Positions 10,043-21,720 are shown, counted from the stretch's first letter. The stretch is DNA of 64,000 nt from Pseudomonas sp. Irchel s3b2 (GCF_900187445.1 NZ_FYEB01000001.1:930001-994000), one strand, 5' to 3'. Numbers and translations are program-made. Notes: generated by a model from the letters alone, not told the origin.

Positions 10043-11257
10043 ATGGCTATCGAAATCAAAGCCCCCACTTTCCCGGAATCGGTTGCCGATGGCACCGTTG
10101 CCACCTGGCACAAAAAACCGGGCGACGCCGTCAAGCGTGACGAACTGATCGTCGACATCGAAACTGACAAAGTCGTACTGGAAGTGTTGGCCACCGCTGA
10201 CGGCGTGCTGGGCGCTATCGTCAAGAACGAAGGCGACACCGTTCTGTCCGACGAAGTTCTGGGCTCCATCGGTGAGGGCGGTGCTGCTGCCGCTCCAGCC
10301 GCCGCTGCTGCACCTGCTGCTGCCGCTGCTCCTGCCGAAGTCGGCGAAGACGATCCTGTTGCTGCACCGGCTGCTCGCAAGCTGGCTGAAGAAAACGGCA
10401 TCAACATCGCTTCCGTTGCCGGCACTGGCAAAGGCGGTCGTGTGACCAAGGAAGACGTGGTCGCAGCTGTTACTGCCAAGAAAGCCGCTCCGGCTGCCGC
10501 ACCTGCCAAGGCTGCTGCACCGGCTGCTGCTGCTCCGGTTTTCGCTGCTGGCGATCGCGTCGAGAAGCGTGTACCGATGACTCGCGTGCGGGCCACCGTT
10601 GCCAAGCGTCTGGTTGAAGCTCAGTCGAACATGGCGATGCTGACCACTTTCAACGAAGTCGACATGACCGAAGTCATGGCCCTGCGTTCGAAGTACAAAG
10701 ACCTGTTCGAGAAGTCCCACAACGGCGTACGCCTGGGCTTCATGTCGTTCTTCGTCAAGGCTGCCACCGAAGCGCTGAAACGTTTCCCGGCTGTCAACGC
10801 GTCGATCGACGGTGCCGACATCGTTTACCACGGCTACGCTGACGTCGGTGTTGCTGTTTCCAGCGACCGCGGCCTGGTTGTACCGGTTCTGCGTAACGCC
10901 GAACTGATGAGCCTGGCTGAAATCGAAGGCGGCATCGCCACCTTCGGCAAGAAGGCTCGTGACGGCAAGCTGTCGATGGACGAGATGACTGGCGGTACGT
11001 TCACCATCACCAACGGTGGTACCTTCGGTTCGATGATGTCGACGCCGATCGTCAACCCGCCACAAGCGGCCATCCTGGGCATGCACAACATTCTGCAGCG
11101 TCCTATGGCAATCAACGGTCAAGTTGTTATCCGTCCGATGATGTACCTCGCTCTGTCCTACGATCACCGTTTGATCGACGGCAAAGAAGCTGTGACCTTC
11201 CTGGTTACCATCAAGAACCTGCTGGAAGACCCGGCTCGTTTGCTGCTGGATATCTGA
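10043..11257 (+). CDS. sucB: Dihydrolipoamide succinyltransferase, E2 of 2-oxoglutarate dehydrogenase
   Basis: Core subunit of the 2-oxoglutarate dehydrogenase complex, transferring succinyl from lipoate to CoA. Domain order in 404 residues: one lipoyl domain (about 1-76) with the lipoylated Lys in [11 protein letters not shown], an Ala/Pro-rich flexible linker, an E1/E3-binding domain (about 105-145, [12 protein letters not shown]...[11 protein letters not shown]), a second Ala-rich linker, and the catalytic domain ending in [13 protein letters not shown] with the active His. A single lipoyl domain is usual for E2 of this complex, in contrast to pyruvate dehydrogenase E2. Confidence 0.97.
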   Translation: MAIEIKAPTFPESVADGTVATWHKKPGDAVKRDELIVDIETDKVVLEVLATADGVLGAIVKNEGDTVLSDEVLGSIGEGGAAAAPAAAAAPAAAAAPAEVGEDDPVAAPAARKLAEENGINIASVAGTGKGGRVTKEDVVAAVTAKKAAPAAAPAKAAAPAAAAPVFAAGDRVEKRVPMTRVRATVAKRLVEAQSNMAMLTTFNEVDMTEVMALRSKYKDLFEKSHNGVRLGFMSFFVKAATEALKRFPAVNASIDGADIVYHGYADVGVAVSSDRGLVVPVLRNAELMSLAEIEGGIATFGKKARDGKLSMDEMTGGTFTITNGGTFGSMMSTPIVNPPQAAILGMHNILQRPMAINGQVVIRPMMYLALSYDHRLIDGKEAVTFLVTIKNLLEDPARLLLDI

Positions 11258-11364
11258 TTTCGTTGCACGGGCCGTTCAGCGATGAGCGGCCCTTCTGTAA
11301 TGACCAGCTTCGTCCCACGACGGTCCTCAAAAGGGACCGTCCGGTTTGATTCGAGAAGGAATGA

Positions 11365-12804
<1,440 letters not shown>

Positions 12805-13000
12805 GACAATAAGAAACCACGGCGGTACGGCCCGTCGTGAGCCTTGCATGCAAGACTCACCGCGGAATGTCCGCTGGACGCAGTCTTGTGTAGTTGTACC
12901 GGGTATCCGGAAAGACTACGCAAGCAGCAGTCACAGGTGGTGCGGCACTTGAACAAGTGCAGCACCGAATGCGCAGTACCTAACGAAGACGGTAATAAGC

Positions 13001-14167
13001 ATGAATCTTCACGAGTATCAGGGTAAGCAGCTGTTCGCTGAATACGGCCTGCCAGTTTCCACCGGCTATGCAGTAGACACCCCGGAAGCAGCAGCAGAAG
13101 CTTGCGACAAAATCGGCGGCACCGAGTGGGTTGTCAAAGCCCAGGTCCACGCTGGTGGTCGCGGTAAAGCGGGCGGCGTAAAGCTGGTTCGCAGCAAAGA
13201 AGACGCCAAAGCATTCGCTCAACAGTGGTTGGGCAAGCGTCTGGTGACTTACCAGACTGATGCCAATGGTCAGCCAGTCACCAAGATCCTGGTTGAATCG
13301 TGCACTGATATCGCTAAAGAGCTGTACCTGGGCGCTGTCGTTGACCGTTCGAGCCGTCGCATCGTGTTCATGGCTTCCACCGAAGGTGGCGTGGACATCG
13401 AGAAAATCGCTCACGACACCCCTGAGAAAATCCTCAAGGCCACTATCGATCCACTGGTTGGCGCTCAGCCATTCCAGGGTCGCGAGCTGGCATTCCAGCT
13501 GGGTCTGGAAGGCAAGCAAGTTGCTCAGTTCGCCAAGATCTTCGTAGGTCTGGCCAAGCTGTTCAAGGATCACGACCTGGCTCTGCTGGAAGTGAACCCG
13601 CTGGTGATCAAGGCTGACGGCGATCTGCATTGCCTCGACGCCAAGATCAACATCGACGCCAACGCCATGTACCGTCAGCCTAAGCTGAAGACTTTCCACG
13701 ATCCGTCGCAAGACGATCCGCGCGAAGCGCACGCTGCCAAGTTCGAACTGAACTACGTAGCACTGGAAGGCAACATCGGTTGCATGGTCAACGGTGCTGG
13801 CCTGGCCATGGGTACCATGGACATCGTCAACCTGCATGGCGGCAAACCAGCCAACTTCCTCGACGTGGGCGGCGGTGCTACCAAAGAACGCGTAACCGAA
13901 GCGTTCAAGATCATCCTGTCCGACACTAACGTCGCTGCAGTATTGGTCAACATCTTCGGCGGCATCGTTCGTTGCGACATGATTGCCGAAGGCATCATCG
14001 GCGCTGTGAAAGAAGTCGGCGTGAAAATCCCGGTTGTTGTTCGCCTTGAAGGCAACAACGCTGAGCTGGGCGCTAAAGTACTGGCAGAAAGCGGTTTGAA
14101 CATCATCGCTGCTACCAGCCTGACCGACGCTGCTCAACAAGTTGTCAAAGCTGCGGAGGGCAAATAA
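13001..14167 (+). CDS. sucC: Succinyl-CoA synthetase beta subunit (ADP-forming)
   Basis: With SucD makes succinate and ATP from succinyl-CoA. 388 residues. N-terminal ATP-grasp fold ([19 protein letters not shown], about 45-63; LLEVNPLVI near 200) and C-terminal CoA-ligase domain with [13 protein letters not shown] and [14 protein letters not shown]. The 196-bp gap after lpdG shows no convincing terminator, so read-through from the upstream genes is possible. The stop codon overlaps the sucD start by one base, giving coupled translation of the two subunits. Confidence 0.97.
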   Translation: MNLHEYQGKQLFAEYGLPVSTGYAVDTPEAAAEACDKIGGTEWVVKAQVHAGGRGKAGGVKLVRSKEDAKAFAQQWLGKRLVTYQTDANGQPVTKILVESCTDIAKELYLGAVVDRSSRRIVFMASTEGGVDIEKIAHDTPEKILKATIDPLVGAQPFQGRELAFQLGLEGKQVAQFAKIFVGLAKLFKDHDLALLEVNPLVIKADGDLHCLDAKINIDANAMYRQPKLKTFHDPSQDDPREAHAAKFELNYVALEGNIGCMVNGAGLAMGTMDIVNLHGGKPANFLDVGGGATKERVTEAFKIILSDTNVAAVLVNIFGGIVRCDMIAEGIIGAVKEVGVKIPVVVRLEGNNAELGAKVLAESGLNIIAATSLTDAAQQVVKAAEGK

Positions 14168-15048
14168 TGAGCGTCCTGATCAATAAAGACACCAAAGTTA
14201 TCTGCCAGGGCATTACCGGTTCGCAAGGTAGTTTCCACACCCAGCAAGCCATCGAGTACGGCACCAAGATGGTTGGTGGTGTAACTCCAGGCAAAGGCGG
14301 CACCGAGCACCTGGGTCTGCCAGTGTTCAACACCGTGAAAGACGCTGTAGCTGCCACTGGCGCCACCGCCAGCGTGATCTACGTTCCAGCTCCTTTCTGC
14401 AAGGACTCCATCCTGGAAGCAGCATTCGGCGGCATCAAGCTGATCGTTTGCATCACTGAAGGCATTCCTACCCTGGATATGCTGGATGCCAAGGTCAAGT
14501 GCGACGAGCTGGGTATCACCCTGATCGGCCCTAACTGCCCAGGCGTGATCACTCCAGGCGAATGCAAGATCGGCATCATGCCAGGTCACATTCACTTGCC
14601 AGGCAAGGTCGGTATCGTTTCCCGTTCCGGCACCCTGACCTACGAAGCTGTGAAGCAGACTACTGACGCCGGTTTCGGTCAGTCGACTTGCGTCGGCATC
14701 GGTGGTGACCCGATCCCGGGTTCGAACTTCATCGACATCCTGAAGCTGTTCCAGGAAGACCCGAAGACCGAAGCGATCGTAATGATCGGCGAGATCGGCG
14801 GTTCGGCTGAAGAAGAAGCGGCTGCCTACATCAAGGCACACGTGACCAAGCCGGTTGTTTCCTACATCGCTGGTGTGACTGCTCCTCCGGGCAAGCGCAT
14901 GGGCCATGCTGGCGCAATCATCTCTGGCGGCAAAGGCACTGCAGACGAGAAGTTTGCTGCCCTGGAAGACGCAGGCGTTAAAACCGTGCGTTCGCTGGCA
15001 GACATCGGCAAGGCTTTGTCCGAGCTGACCGGTTGGGCGATCAAGTAA
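14167..15048 (+). CDS. sucD: Succinyl-CoA synthetase alpha subunit
   Basis: Carries the phospho-His intermediate of succinyl-CoA synthetase. 293 residues. N-terminal CoA-binding Rossmann domain ([20 protein letters not shown]), the [20 protein letters not shown] stretch, and the phosphorylated His in [16 protein letters not shown]. It is the last gene of the TCA block and is followed within 35 bases by a strong terminator. Confidence 0.98.
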   Translation: MSVLINKDTKVICQGITGSQGSFHTQQAIEYGTKMVGGVTPGKGGTEHLGLPVFNTVKDAVAATGATASVIYVPAPFCKDSILEAAFGGIKLIVCITEGIPTLDMLDAKVKCDELGITLIGPNCPGVITPGECKIGIMPGHIHLPGKVGIVSRSGTLTYEAVKQTTDAGFGQSTCVGIGGDPIPGSNFIDILKLFQEDPKTEAIVMIGEIGGSAEEEAAAYIKAHVTKPVVSYIAGVTAPPGKRMGHAGAIISGGKGTADEKFAALEDAGVKTVRSLADIGKALSELTGWAIK

Positions 15049-15078
15049 GCTTCGCGCTTAACTGACGCTTTACCAAAC

Positions 15079-15108
15079 AAAGGCCACCTTCGGGTGGCCT
15101 TTGTCGTT
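15079..15108 (+). terminator. Terminator of the sdh-suc operon
   Basis: AAAGGCCACC, a TTCG tetraloop and GGTGGCCTTT form a 10-bp stem followed by a mixed T-rich tail, 31 bases after sucD. Confidence 0.8.
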
Positions 15109-15121
15109 TCCGGGGAGGGCC

Positions 15122-15215
15122 TCTTCGCGGGCAAGCCTCGCTCCTACAGATTTACGTCGCTCACAAATATGGCGAATGACTCAATACCTGTAGGAGCGAG
15201 GCTTGCCCGCGAAGG
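15122..15215. repeat. REP doublet (REPIN), inverted pair
   Basis: Two REP copies with core CGAGGCTTGCCCGCGAAG in opposite orientation (15122-15149 and 15188-15215), about 40 bp apart. A separate small hairpin, CGCGACA / TGTCGCG, lies at 15251-15270 in the remaining gap before brnQ, where I see nothing else. Confidence 0.9.
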
Positions 15216-15461
15216 CTTACTTGCAGCCACCCACCATTTACATGCAAAAACGCGACATTGAAGTGTCGCGTATCGGATAGATCGCACCCTAACAGTGCGT
15301 TTGTCGTGCAAATTCGTTAGGCTAGCAGCCATTTTTGCGTCCGCGGCCCACAAGGCAGCGACGCGCTAAACGGGTCAGTCCTATACGGGCCGACAGCATT
15401 TCCCTCACCCATAAGGGAAATCCCTCTCTAAATTCCGATTCAGTAGTGTGGTATTTCCTTA

Positions 15462-16775
15462 ATGAAAGTGTTGAAAGGCCAGGACATCCTGGCACTGGGT
15501 TTTATGACGTTTGCCCTGTTCGTCGGGGCTGGCAACATCATCTTCCCGCCTATCGTCGGTTTGCAGTCCGGGCCTAATGTCTGGATGGCGGCGCTGGGTT
15601 TTCTGATCACCGCGGTCGGTCTGCCGGTGATCACCGTTGTTGCCCTGGCCAAAGTCGGTGGTGCAATGGATGCGTTGAGCAGCCCGATCGGTAAAGTCGC
15701 CGGTGGCCTGCTGGCAGCCGCGTGCTACCTCGCTGTCGGCCCATTGTTCGCGACGCCGCGCACCGCGACCGTGTCGTTTGAAGTAGGCTTGGCGCCGCTG
15801 ACCGGCGAGAGCCCGCTGGCGCTGTTTCTCTATAGCTCGGTGTACTTCCTGGTGGTGTTCTTCATCTCGCTCTATCCGGGCCGTCTGCTGGATACCGTAG
15901 GACGTTTCCTTGCGCCGCTGAAGATCATCGCCCTGGCCGTTCTCGGCATTGCCGCGTTCGCGTTGCCGGCTGGTGATATCGGCGTGGCCACTCCTGAATA
16001 TGTCGCTGCACCGTTCTCCCAAGGCTTTATCAATGGTTACCTGACCATGGATACCCTGGGTGCGCTGGTATTTGGCATTGTCATTGTCAACGCCATTCGT
16101 TCCCGGGGCGTGGAATCGCCGGCGTTGATCACCCGTTACGCGATCATCGCCGGGCTGATTGCCGGCGTGGGTCTGGCGCTGGTTTACGTCAGTCTGTTCC
16201 GTCTCGGTTCGGGCAGCCATGAAGTGGCCGCCGGTGCTGCCAATGGCGCTGCGGTATTGCACGCTTACGTGCAGCACACGTTTGGTTCATTGGGCAGCGG
16301 TTTCCTTGCGGTGCTGATCTCCCTGGCCTGCCTGGTGACAGCGGTCGGTCTGACGTGTGCCTGTGCTGAATACTTCAGCCGTGTACTGCCACTGTCCTAC
16401 AAGACACTGGTGATTATCCTGGCTGCGTTCTCCCTGTTGGTGTCCAACCTGGGCCTTACCAAGCTGATCGCGTTCTCGATCCCGGTGCTGACCGCCATCT
16501 ACCCGCCGTGCATCGCCTTGGTCGCCCTGAGTTTCTGCAAGGACTTCTGGCATGAGCAGGGCCGCATTGTCGGTCCGGTGATGCTGGTGTCGTTCATCTT
16601 CGGCCTGATCGATGCCCTCAAGGGCGCCGGACTTGCGGACTGGATGCCAACTCAACTGGCTCACTTGCCGTTGAGCGAGCAGGGTTTGGCTTGGCTGGTG
16701 CCGTCGGTCATGACCCTGGTGGTTGCCGTGGCTTGTGACCGTCTGCTGGGCAAGCGCGAAGAAGCGCTGGCTTAA
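15462..16775 (+). CDS. brnQ: Branched-chain amino acid:cation symporter BrnQ
   Basis: LIVCS-family importer of leucine, isoleucine and valine in the inner membrane. 437 residues with about 12 hydrophobic spans. Family marks are the N-terminal [21 protein letters not shown], the [13 protein letters not shown] stretch, and [12 protein letters not shown] in the C-terminal half. It stands alone, followed by its own terminator. The start ATG 15462 has only a weak ribosome site, but no better in-frame start lies nearby. Confidence 0.96.
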   Translation: MKVLKGQDILALGFMTFALFVGAGNIIFPPIVGLQSGPNVWMAALGFLITAVGLPVITVVALAKVGGAMDALSSPIGKVAGGLLAAACYLAVGPLFATPRTATVSFEVGLAPLTGESPLALFLYSSVYFLVVFFISLYPGRLLDTVGRFLAPLKIIALAVLGIAAFALPAGDIGVATPEYVAAPFSQGFINGYLTMDTLGALVFGIVIVNAIRSRGVESPALITRYAIIAGLIAGVGLALVYVSLFRLGSGSHEVAAGAANGAAVLHAYVQHTFGSLGSGFLAVLISLACLVTAVGLTCACAEYFSRVLPLSYKTLVIILAAFSLLVSNLGLTKLIAFSIPVLTAIYPPCIALVALSFCKDFWHEQGRIVGPVMLVSFIFGLIDALKGAGLADWMPTQLAHLPLSEQGLAWLVPSVMTLVVAVACDRLLGKREEALA

Positions 16776-16819
16776 GCTGCTTCATGACCCGCCACAAGCG
16801 GGCCTCGAGCTGCAAATGG

Positions 16820-16856
16820 AAATGCCCCGTATCAATCGATACGGGGCATTTTTTAT
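16820..16856 (+). terminator. Terminator of brnQ
   Basis: AATGCCCCGTAT pairs with ATACGGGGCATT around a short loop, followed by TTTT, 45 bases after the brnQ stop. Confidence 0.88.
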
Positions 16857-16906
16857 GCGCGTGATGCAGTGTCTTTTTCCTTGCGCTAACGTCGAAGCAT
16901 TGCCTG

Positions 16907-17000
16907 TGTAGGAGCGAGGCTTGCCCGCGAAGGCGGTGTGTCAGGCGATAATTCTTTTGCATGTGGACACCGCCTTCGCGGGCAAGCCTCGCTCCTACAG
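16907..17000. repeat. REP doublet (REPIN)
   Basis: Opposed REP copies at 16907-16934 and 16970-17000 with the GGTGTGTC-type spacer seen in other doublets of this window. It ends 35 bp before the next start codon. Confidence 0.9.
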
Positions 17001-17034
17001 GTTCTACTGTTGCCAATGTCTCACAGGGAATTGC

Positions 17035-17772
17035 ATGTCGTTCATCCACGCCAATCTGATCCACATCCTCGCCGCGCTCTGGTTTGTCGTCTGCTGGGGT
17101 GGTTACACCCGTTATGCCTCATGGAAGGGCCGCGACACCGCGTGCCTGGCCAGCGTGTTGCACCTGTATCGCGAAGACTGGATGCGCCGCATGCTGTTGC
17201 GCGACAACCGCATTGCCGATGCCAGCGTGATCGGTAACCTGGAGCGTAATGCCTCGTTCTTCGCTTCCAGTACGCTGATTATCCTGGCCGGTATTCTCAC
17301 GGTGTTGGGTGCGTCCGACAGAGCCGTGTCGTTGCTGGCGGATATCCCGATGGTGCAACAGGCCTCCCAAGGCATGTCGGAGATCAAGTTGTTGTGCCTG
17401 GCGCTGGTGTTTGTCTATGCGTTCTTTACGTTCAGCTGGTGCATGCGTCAGTACAACTTTGCGGCGATTCTCGTGGGTTCGGCGCCGATGATTGGCGAGC
17501 GCCATGTGTCCGAGCAAGAACGCAAAGCCTTCGCCTCCCGAGCCGCCCGTGTCATCTCCATGGCGGCCAACCAGTTCAACTTCGGTCTGCGCTCCTATTA
17601 CTTTGGCATGACCATGCTGGCGTGGTTCGTCAGCCCCTGGTTGTTCATGTTGATGAGTGCCGGCGTCGTGCTGGTGTTGTATCGCCGCGAGTTTCACTCC
17701 GATGTTCTTGATGTGATGGTCTATACCCCTACAGAGGCGCCATTGCCTGAGGCGAACAAAGAGGCTGCTTGA
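17035..17772 (+). CDS. DUF599-type integral membrane protein
   Basis: 245-residue membrane protein of unknown function, matching my memory of the DUF599 family. Hydrophobic spans are near residues 8-25, 75-95, 115-140 and 185-225. Polar stretches include REDWMRRMLLRDNRI and the central ANQFNFGLRSYYFG motif that is conserved in the family. ATG 17035 follows ACAGGGA. An in-frame extension upstream would read through the REP doublet and is rejected. It overlaps the next gene in a TGATG arrangement, so the two are probably co-translated. No substrate can be proposed from the sequence. Confidence 0.8.
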   Translation: MSFIHANLIHILAALWFVVCWGGYTRYASWKGRDTACLASVLHLYREDWMRRMLLRDNRIADASVIGNLERNASFFASSTLIILAGILTVLGASDRAVSLLADIPMVQQASQGMSEIKLLCLALVFVYAFFTFSWCMRQYNFAAILVGSAPMIGERHVSEQERKAFASRAARVISMAANQFNFGLRSYYFGMTMLAWFVSPWLFMLMSAGVVLVLYRREFHSDVLDVMVYTPTEAPLPEANKEAA

Positions 17773-18173
17773 TGAGTATTCCGTTCTGGTGTGTGTTTAT
17801 CAGCGCATTGTTGATTTACGTGGCAAAGATTCCAGTGGCCAAGGCCATGAACGAGCAAGGTGGTTACAACAATCATCTGCCGCGCCAGCAGCAGGCGCAA
17901 CTTACCGGCTTTGGTGCCCGTGCATTGGCGGCTCACCAGAACAGTTTTGAGGCGTTCCTATTGTTTGCGGTTGGGGTGTTGATGGCGCACACCACGCAGA
18001 CGGCGGGATGGCTGATCGATGCGCTCGCAATCATCTTCGTGATCACACGCGTCATTTACTTGCTGTGCTATTGGGTAGATCTGGCCTGGCAGCGCAGTCT
18101 GGTGTGGTTTGTGGGTTTAGTGTGTTCGTTGTTGCTGATGATTAGTCCGACTTTTAGGGCGGTTTTGCTCTAA
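17772..18173 (+). CDS. MAPEG-family membrane protein
   Basis: 133 residues, four predicted membrane spans, resembling the MAPEG fold (membrane-associated eicosanoid and glutathione metabolism proteins). The RALAAHQNSFEAFLLF segment matches the family core with its Arg, His, Asn and Glu. Bacterial members have mostly unknown roles; a glutathione-dependent reaction is possible but not shown. The start overlaps the stop of the DUF599-type gene, so the pair forms a two-gene unit closed by a terminator. Confidence 0.82.
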   Translation: MSIPFWCVFISALLIYVAKIPVAKAMNEQGGYNNHLPRQQQAQLTGFGARALAAHQNSFEAFLLFAVGVLMAHTTQTAGWLIDALAIIFVITRVIYLLCYWVDLAWQRSLVWFVGLVCSLLLMISPTFRAVLL

Positions 18174-18190
18174 CACTTATCGCCAATAAA

Positions 18191-18222
18191 AAGAAAACCC
18201 GCACTTGGCGGGTTTTCTTTTA
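18191..18222. terminator. Bidirectional terminator between convergent genes
   Basis: AAAACCCGC, a 4-nt loop and a pairing GGCGGGTTTT with T-rich flank to the right and A-rich flank to the left. It serves the MAPEG gene from the left and the small lipoprotein gene from the right. Confidence 0.85.
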
Positions 18223-18239
18223 TCACACTAAAAACGGTT

Positions 18240-18503
18240 TTAGTTTTTAGGTGCTTCTGGTGCTGGAACCGGAGCTGGAGCGGCTTCTTTTGTCGCTGCT
18301 TCGTTCGATTCGGCCTGAGCTTTGGCAGCTTCGGCGTTTTCTTTTGCTGCCTCGTTCACTTTATCCTGAGCTTCGCCCATTTTTTCCTGAGCTTGCTCAG
18401 CATGTTTGGTGGCTTCTTGAGCTTTGTCCTCGGATTTTTTATCGCAGGCAGCGAGACCGAGGGAAGCGGTCAACATCAAGGCAATAGCTAAAGTCTTACG
18501 CAT
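18240..18503 (-). CDS. Small Ala/Glu/Lys-rich lipoprotein
   Basis: 87 residues. A type II signal peptide (MRKTLAIALMLTASLGLAAC) ends at a lipobox Cys, so the mature form is a lipid-anchored protein of about 68 residues. The mature part is almost entirely charged and Ala-rich helix (KSEDKAQEATKHAEQAQEKM and onward), followed by an Ala-Pro tail. The pattern suggests an extended helix or coiled coil in the periplasm, like small Lpp-like structural lipoproteins. The ATG at 18501-18503 is preceded by AAGGAGAAA. I know of no assigned function. Confidence 0.8.
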   Translation of the reverse strand: MRKTLAIALMLTASLGLAACDKKSEDKAQEATKHAEQAQEKMGEAQDKVNEAAKENAEAAKAQAESNEAATKEAAPAPVPAPEAPKN

Positions 18504-18660
18504 GGGGTGTTTCTCCTTATGGAAATATCTAGTTGGCCTTTCGAGCACGGCGATCAGGGTTAAGTTCCTCAATTCGCACAGATATATAAGTTTGTTTTGC
18601 TGCGGAACTTTTGCCCTCTAGCCTGCTATTTTGGCCCGACACTAAGAAGAGTTTTATCCA

Positions 18661-19137
18661 ATGGCCGAAAACCCCGTTTTTGAGCGTGCGACGCGATTCC
18701 TGTCGGCATTGCGGCATTGTCAGGTACTCGGCATGCGCGTTCACAGTGCCAGCAGCGAAGGGTTGACGGTGATTCTGCCGTACAGCCCGCAGATCGTCGG
18801 CAACCCGCAAACCGGAGTGATTCATGGCGGTGCACTGACTTCGCTGATGGACACCGCCTGCGGCATGGCCACTCTCTGCGTGCTGCCCGAATTCGAAGTC
18901 TGCCCGACGCTCGACTTGCGCATCGATTACATGCACGCCGCCGAGCCGCACAAGGACGTCTACGGCTTCGCCCAATGCTACCGGGTGACCACCGACGTAA
19001 TCTTCGCGCGTGGTTTTGCCTATCAGGACGACCCCGAACAGCCCATCGCCCATGTGGTGGGCACCTTCATGCGTATGGGCAAGGGCATCAAAGGCACCAA
19101 AGGGTTTGGCGGTGTTATTGCCGGAGGTGCGAAATGA
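18661..19137 (+). CDS. PaaI-type hotdog thioesterase
   Basis: 158-residue hotdog-fold protein, likely hydrolysing acyl-CoA thioesters. The helix motif IHGGALTSLMDTACGMA carries the His-Gly-Gly and Asp of the PaaI family, and the following strand LDLRIDYMHAAE matches the family's second motif. The next gene overlaps it by 4 bases (ATGA) and is also a hotdog protein, so the two may form a heteromer or act on related substrates. Substrate unknown. Confidence 0.85.
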   Translation: MAENPVFERATRFLSALRHCQVLGMRVHSASSEGLTVILPYSPQIVGNPQTGVIHGGALTSLMDTACGMATLCVLPEFEVCPTLDLRIDYMHAAEPHKDVYGFAQCYRVTTDVIFARGFAYQDDPEQPIAHVVGTFMRMGKGIKGTKGFGGVIAGGAK

Positions 19138-19586
19138 CTGACATGTTCAAGGAGCAACTTCAACAGGCCCATGCGCAGGGGGACTACGCCTCGCTGCTGG
19201 ACCTGATTCCCTATGCCAGGCTGATTGGCGTTGAATGTTCACGGGTGGGGGATGAGCTGCTGTTTCGTCTGCCGGCCAACAAGGACAACATTGGTAATCC
19301 TTTATTGCCGGCGATTCATGGTGGAGTGATTGCCGGGTTCATGGAGCTCTCGGCGGCATTGCACCTGCTGATTTTCACCGGCTCGCCCGGTGTGCCGAAG
19401 ATTATCGACTTTTCCCTCGATTACCTGCGCGCGGGGCAGTTTCGCGATACCTGGGCCAGATGCCAGGTATGCCGTCAGGGGCGTCGGGTAGCCAATGTGG
19501 CGATTACCGCCTGGCAAAGCACTGAAGCCGAGCCCATTGCCACGGCTCGCGCTCACTTCAAAATCGAAGAGCCCTTGAAATCCTGA
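19134..19586 (+). CDS. Second hotdog thioesterase-like protein, overlapping the first
   Basis: 150 residues. The hotdog motif reads IHGGVIAGFMELSAALHL, where the usual catalytic Asp position is a Glu in MEL, followed by IDFSLDYLRAGQFRDTWARC. The N-terminal 30 residues are extra helix compared with the upstream gene. The ATGA overlap implies translational coupling. Either a thioesterase with an Asp-to-Glu change or a non-catalytic partner of the first protein would fit. Confidence 0.82.
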   Translation: MTDMFKEQLQQAHAQGDYASLLDLIPYARLIGVECSRVGDELLFRLPANKDNIGNPLLPAIHGGVIAGFMELSAALHLLIFTGSPGVPKIIDFSLDYLRAGQFRDTWARCQVCRQGRRVANVAITAWQSTEAEPIATARAHFKIEEPLKS

Positions 19587-19667
19587 TCTCAGCCCCCAAC
19601 TCTGAGGACAACCCGCCGCTGACCCTCAAGGTCGCGGCCACTGCCATCTGATTGGAGTTTGATGACC

Positions 19668-21572
19668 ATGAGTGTGGAAACTCAAAAGGAAACCCTGGGC
19701 TTCCAGACCGAGGTGAAGCAACTGCTGCACCTCATGATCCATTCGCTGTATTCCAACAAGGAAATTTTCCTTCGCGAATTGATCTCGAACGCCTCTGACG
19801 CTGTCGATAAATTACGCTTTGAAGCCCTCGCCAAGCCTGAGTTGCTGGAAGGCGGCGCTGAACTGAAAATCCGTGTGAGCTTCGACAAAGACGCTAAAAC
19901 CGTCACCCTCGAAGACAACGGCATCGGCATGAGCCGTGAAGACGCGGTCACCCATCTGGGCACCATCGCCAAGTCCGGCACTGCCGATTTCATGAAACAC
20001 CTGTCTGGCGATCAGAAAAAAGACTCGCACCTGATCGGTCAATTCGGTGTCGGTTTCTACTCGGCCTTCATCGTCGCCGATAAAGTCGACGTATTCAGCC
20101 GTCGTGCCGGCGTCGCCGCCAGCGAAGGCGTGCACTGGTCGTCCAAGGGCGAAGGCGAGTTCGAAATTTCCACTGTCGAGAAAGCCGACCGTGGTACTCG
20201 CATCGTCCTGCACCTGAAGTCCGCTGAAGACGAATTCGCCGATGGCTGGCGTCTGCGCAACATCATCAAGAAGTACTCCGACCACATCGCCTTGCCGATC
20301 GAGCTGCCGAAAGAAGTGGCCGCCGTTGAAGGTGAAGAGCAACCGACGCAGGAATGGGAAACCGTCAACCGCGCCAGTGCCCTGTGGACTCGCCCTCGCA
20401 CTGAAGTAAAAGATGAGGAGTACCAGGAGTTCTACAAACACGTCGCTCACGATTTTGAAAACCCGCTGAGCTGGAGCCACAACAAGGTCGAAGGCAAGCT
20501 CGAGTACACCTCGCTGCTGTATGTGCCGACCCGTGCTCCGTTCGACCTGTATCAGCGTGAAGCGCCGAAAGGCCTGAAGCTGTACGTGCAGCGCGTGTTC
20601 GTCATGGATCAGGCCGAGTCGTTCCTGCCGCTGTACCTGCGCTTCATCAAAGGCGTGGTCGATTCCAACGACCTGTCGCTGAACGTGTCGCGGGAAATCC
20701 TGCAGAAAGACCCGATCATCGACTCCATGAAGTCGGCGTTGACCAAGCGTGTTCTGGACATGCTGGAAAAACTGGCGAAGAACGAGCCTGAGCAATACAA
20801 GGGCTTCTGGAAGAACTTCGGTCAGGTCATGAAAGAAGGCCCGGCAGAAGACTTCGCCAACAAAGAGAAAATTGCCGGCCTGCTGCGTTTCGCGTCCACT
20901 CAGGGCGACGACGGCGAGCAAGTTGTGGGCTTGGCCGATTACCTGGCTCGCGCCAAGGAAGGTCAGGACAAGATCTACTACCTGACTGGCGAAACCTATG
21001 CGCAAGTCAAAAACAGCCCGCACCTGGAAGTCTTCCGCAAGAAAGGCATCGAAGTGCTGCTGCTGACCGACCGCATCGACGAGTGGCTGATGAGCTACCT
21101 CAACGACTTCGACGGCAAGAGCTTTGTCGACGTGGCACGCGGTGACCTGGACCTCGGCAATCTGGATTCGGAAGAAGACAAGAAAGCCGCGGAAGAAGTC
21201 GCCAAGTCCAAAGAAGGCCTGGTTGAACGTCTGAAAACTGCACTGGGCGACTCCGTTGCTGAAGTTCGGGTTTCCCACCGTCTGACCGATTCCCCGGCGA
21301 TTCTGGCCATCGGTGAACAGGACCTGGGCCTGCAAATGCGTCAGATCCTGGAAGCCAGCGGTCAGAAGGTTCCGGATTCGAAGCCGATCTTCGAATTCAA
21401 CCCGGCTCACCCGCTGATCGAGAAGCTCGACAACGAGCAGAGCGACGAGCGCTTCGGCGACCTGTCGCACATTCTGTTCGATCAGGCGGCCCTGGCGGCC
21501 GGCGACAGCTTGAAAGACCCGGCCGCTTACGTGCGGCGTCTGAACAAGCTGCTGGTTGAACTGTCGGTTTAA
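19668..21572 (+). CDS. htpG: Chaperone HtpG (bacterial Hsp90)
   Basis: Cytosolic ATP-dependent chaperone dimer for client-protein maturation. 634 residues: N-terminal GHKL ATPase (about 1-215) with [26 protein letters not shown] and [17 protein letters not shown]; middle domain with [13 protein letters not shown] and the catalytic-loop Arg; C-terminal dimerisation domain. I chose ATG 19668 (MSVETQKE), as TTGGAG lies about 10 bases upstream; the ATG at 19662 is too close to it. No heat-shock element was identified with confidence. Confidence 0.98.
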   Translation: MSVETQKETLGFQTEVKQLLHLMIHSLYSNKEIFLRELISNASDAVDKLRFEALAKPELLEGGAELKIRVSFDKDAKTVTLEDNGIGMSREDAVTHLGTIAKSGTADFMKHLSGDQKKDSHLIGQFGVGFYSAFIVADKVDVFSRRAGVAASEGVHWSSKGEGEFEISTVEKADRGTRIVLHLKSAEDEFADGWRLRNIIKKYSDHIALPIELPKEVAAVEGEEQPTQEWETVNRASALWTRPRTEVKDEEYQEFYKHVAHDFENPLSWSHNKVEGKLEYTSLLYVPTRAPFDLYQREAPKGLKLYVQRVFVMDQAESFLPLYLRFIKGVVDSNDLSLNVSREILQKDPIIDSMKSALTKRVLDMLEKLAKNEPEQYKGFWKNFGQVMKEGPAEDFANKEKIAGLLRFASTQGDDGEQVVGLADYLARAKEGQDKIYYLTGETYAQVKNSPHLEVFRKKGIEVLLLTDRIDEWLMSYLNDFDGKSFVDVARGDLDLGNLDSEEDKKAAEEVAKSKEGLVERLKTALGDSVAEVRVSHRLTDSPAILAIGEQDLGLQMRQILEASGQKVPDSKPIFEFNPAHPLIEKLDNEQSDERFGDLSHILFDQAALAAGDSLKDPAAYVRRLNKLLVELSV

Positions 21573-21581
21573 CCGCGTTGT

Positions 21582-21608
21582 AAAAAAACCCGCTTCGGCG
21601 GGTTTTTT
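21582..21608 (+). terminator. Terminator of htpG
   Basis: AAAAAACCCGC, TTCG loop, GCGGGTTTTTT: a classic intrinsic terminator ten bases after the stop. Confidence 0.92.
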
Positions 21609-21710
21609 GATCGTTCCCACGCTCTGCGTGGGAATGCCTCTAGGGACGCTCCGCGTCCAGTGACGCGGAGCGTCACGGGCTGCATTCCCACGCGGAGCGT
21701 GGGAACGATC
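21609..21710. repeat. GTTCCCACGC-type inverted repeat element
   Basis: Outer arms of about 27 bp (21609-21635 and 21682-21710, near-perfect reverse complements around GTTCCCACGC) enclose an inner palindrome built on GACGCTCCGCGTC and GACGCGGAGCGTC. It is a different family from the GCTTGCCC REPs. Elements of this kind are common between Pseudomonas genes. It directly abuts the htpG terminator and ends 10 bp from the stop of the convergent pirin gene. Confidence 0.88.
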
Positions 21711-21720
21711 CGCCGATCAG

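Noticed and set aside
7637..11167. 1176-codon open frame on the minus strand
   Set aside because: It is antisense to sucA and sucB; the low-complexity, His/Val/Asp-rich translation is a by-product of the strong codon bias on the coding strand.
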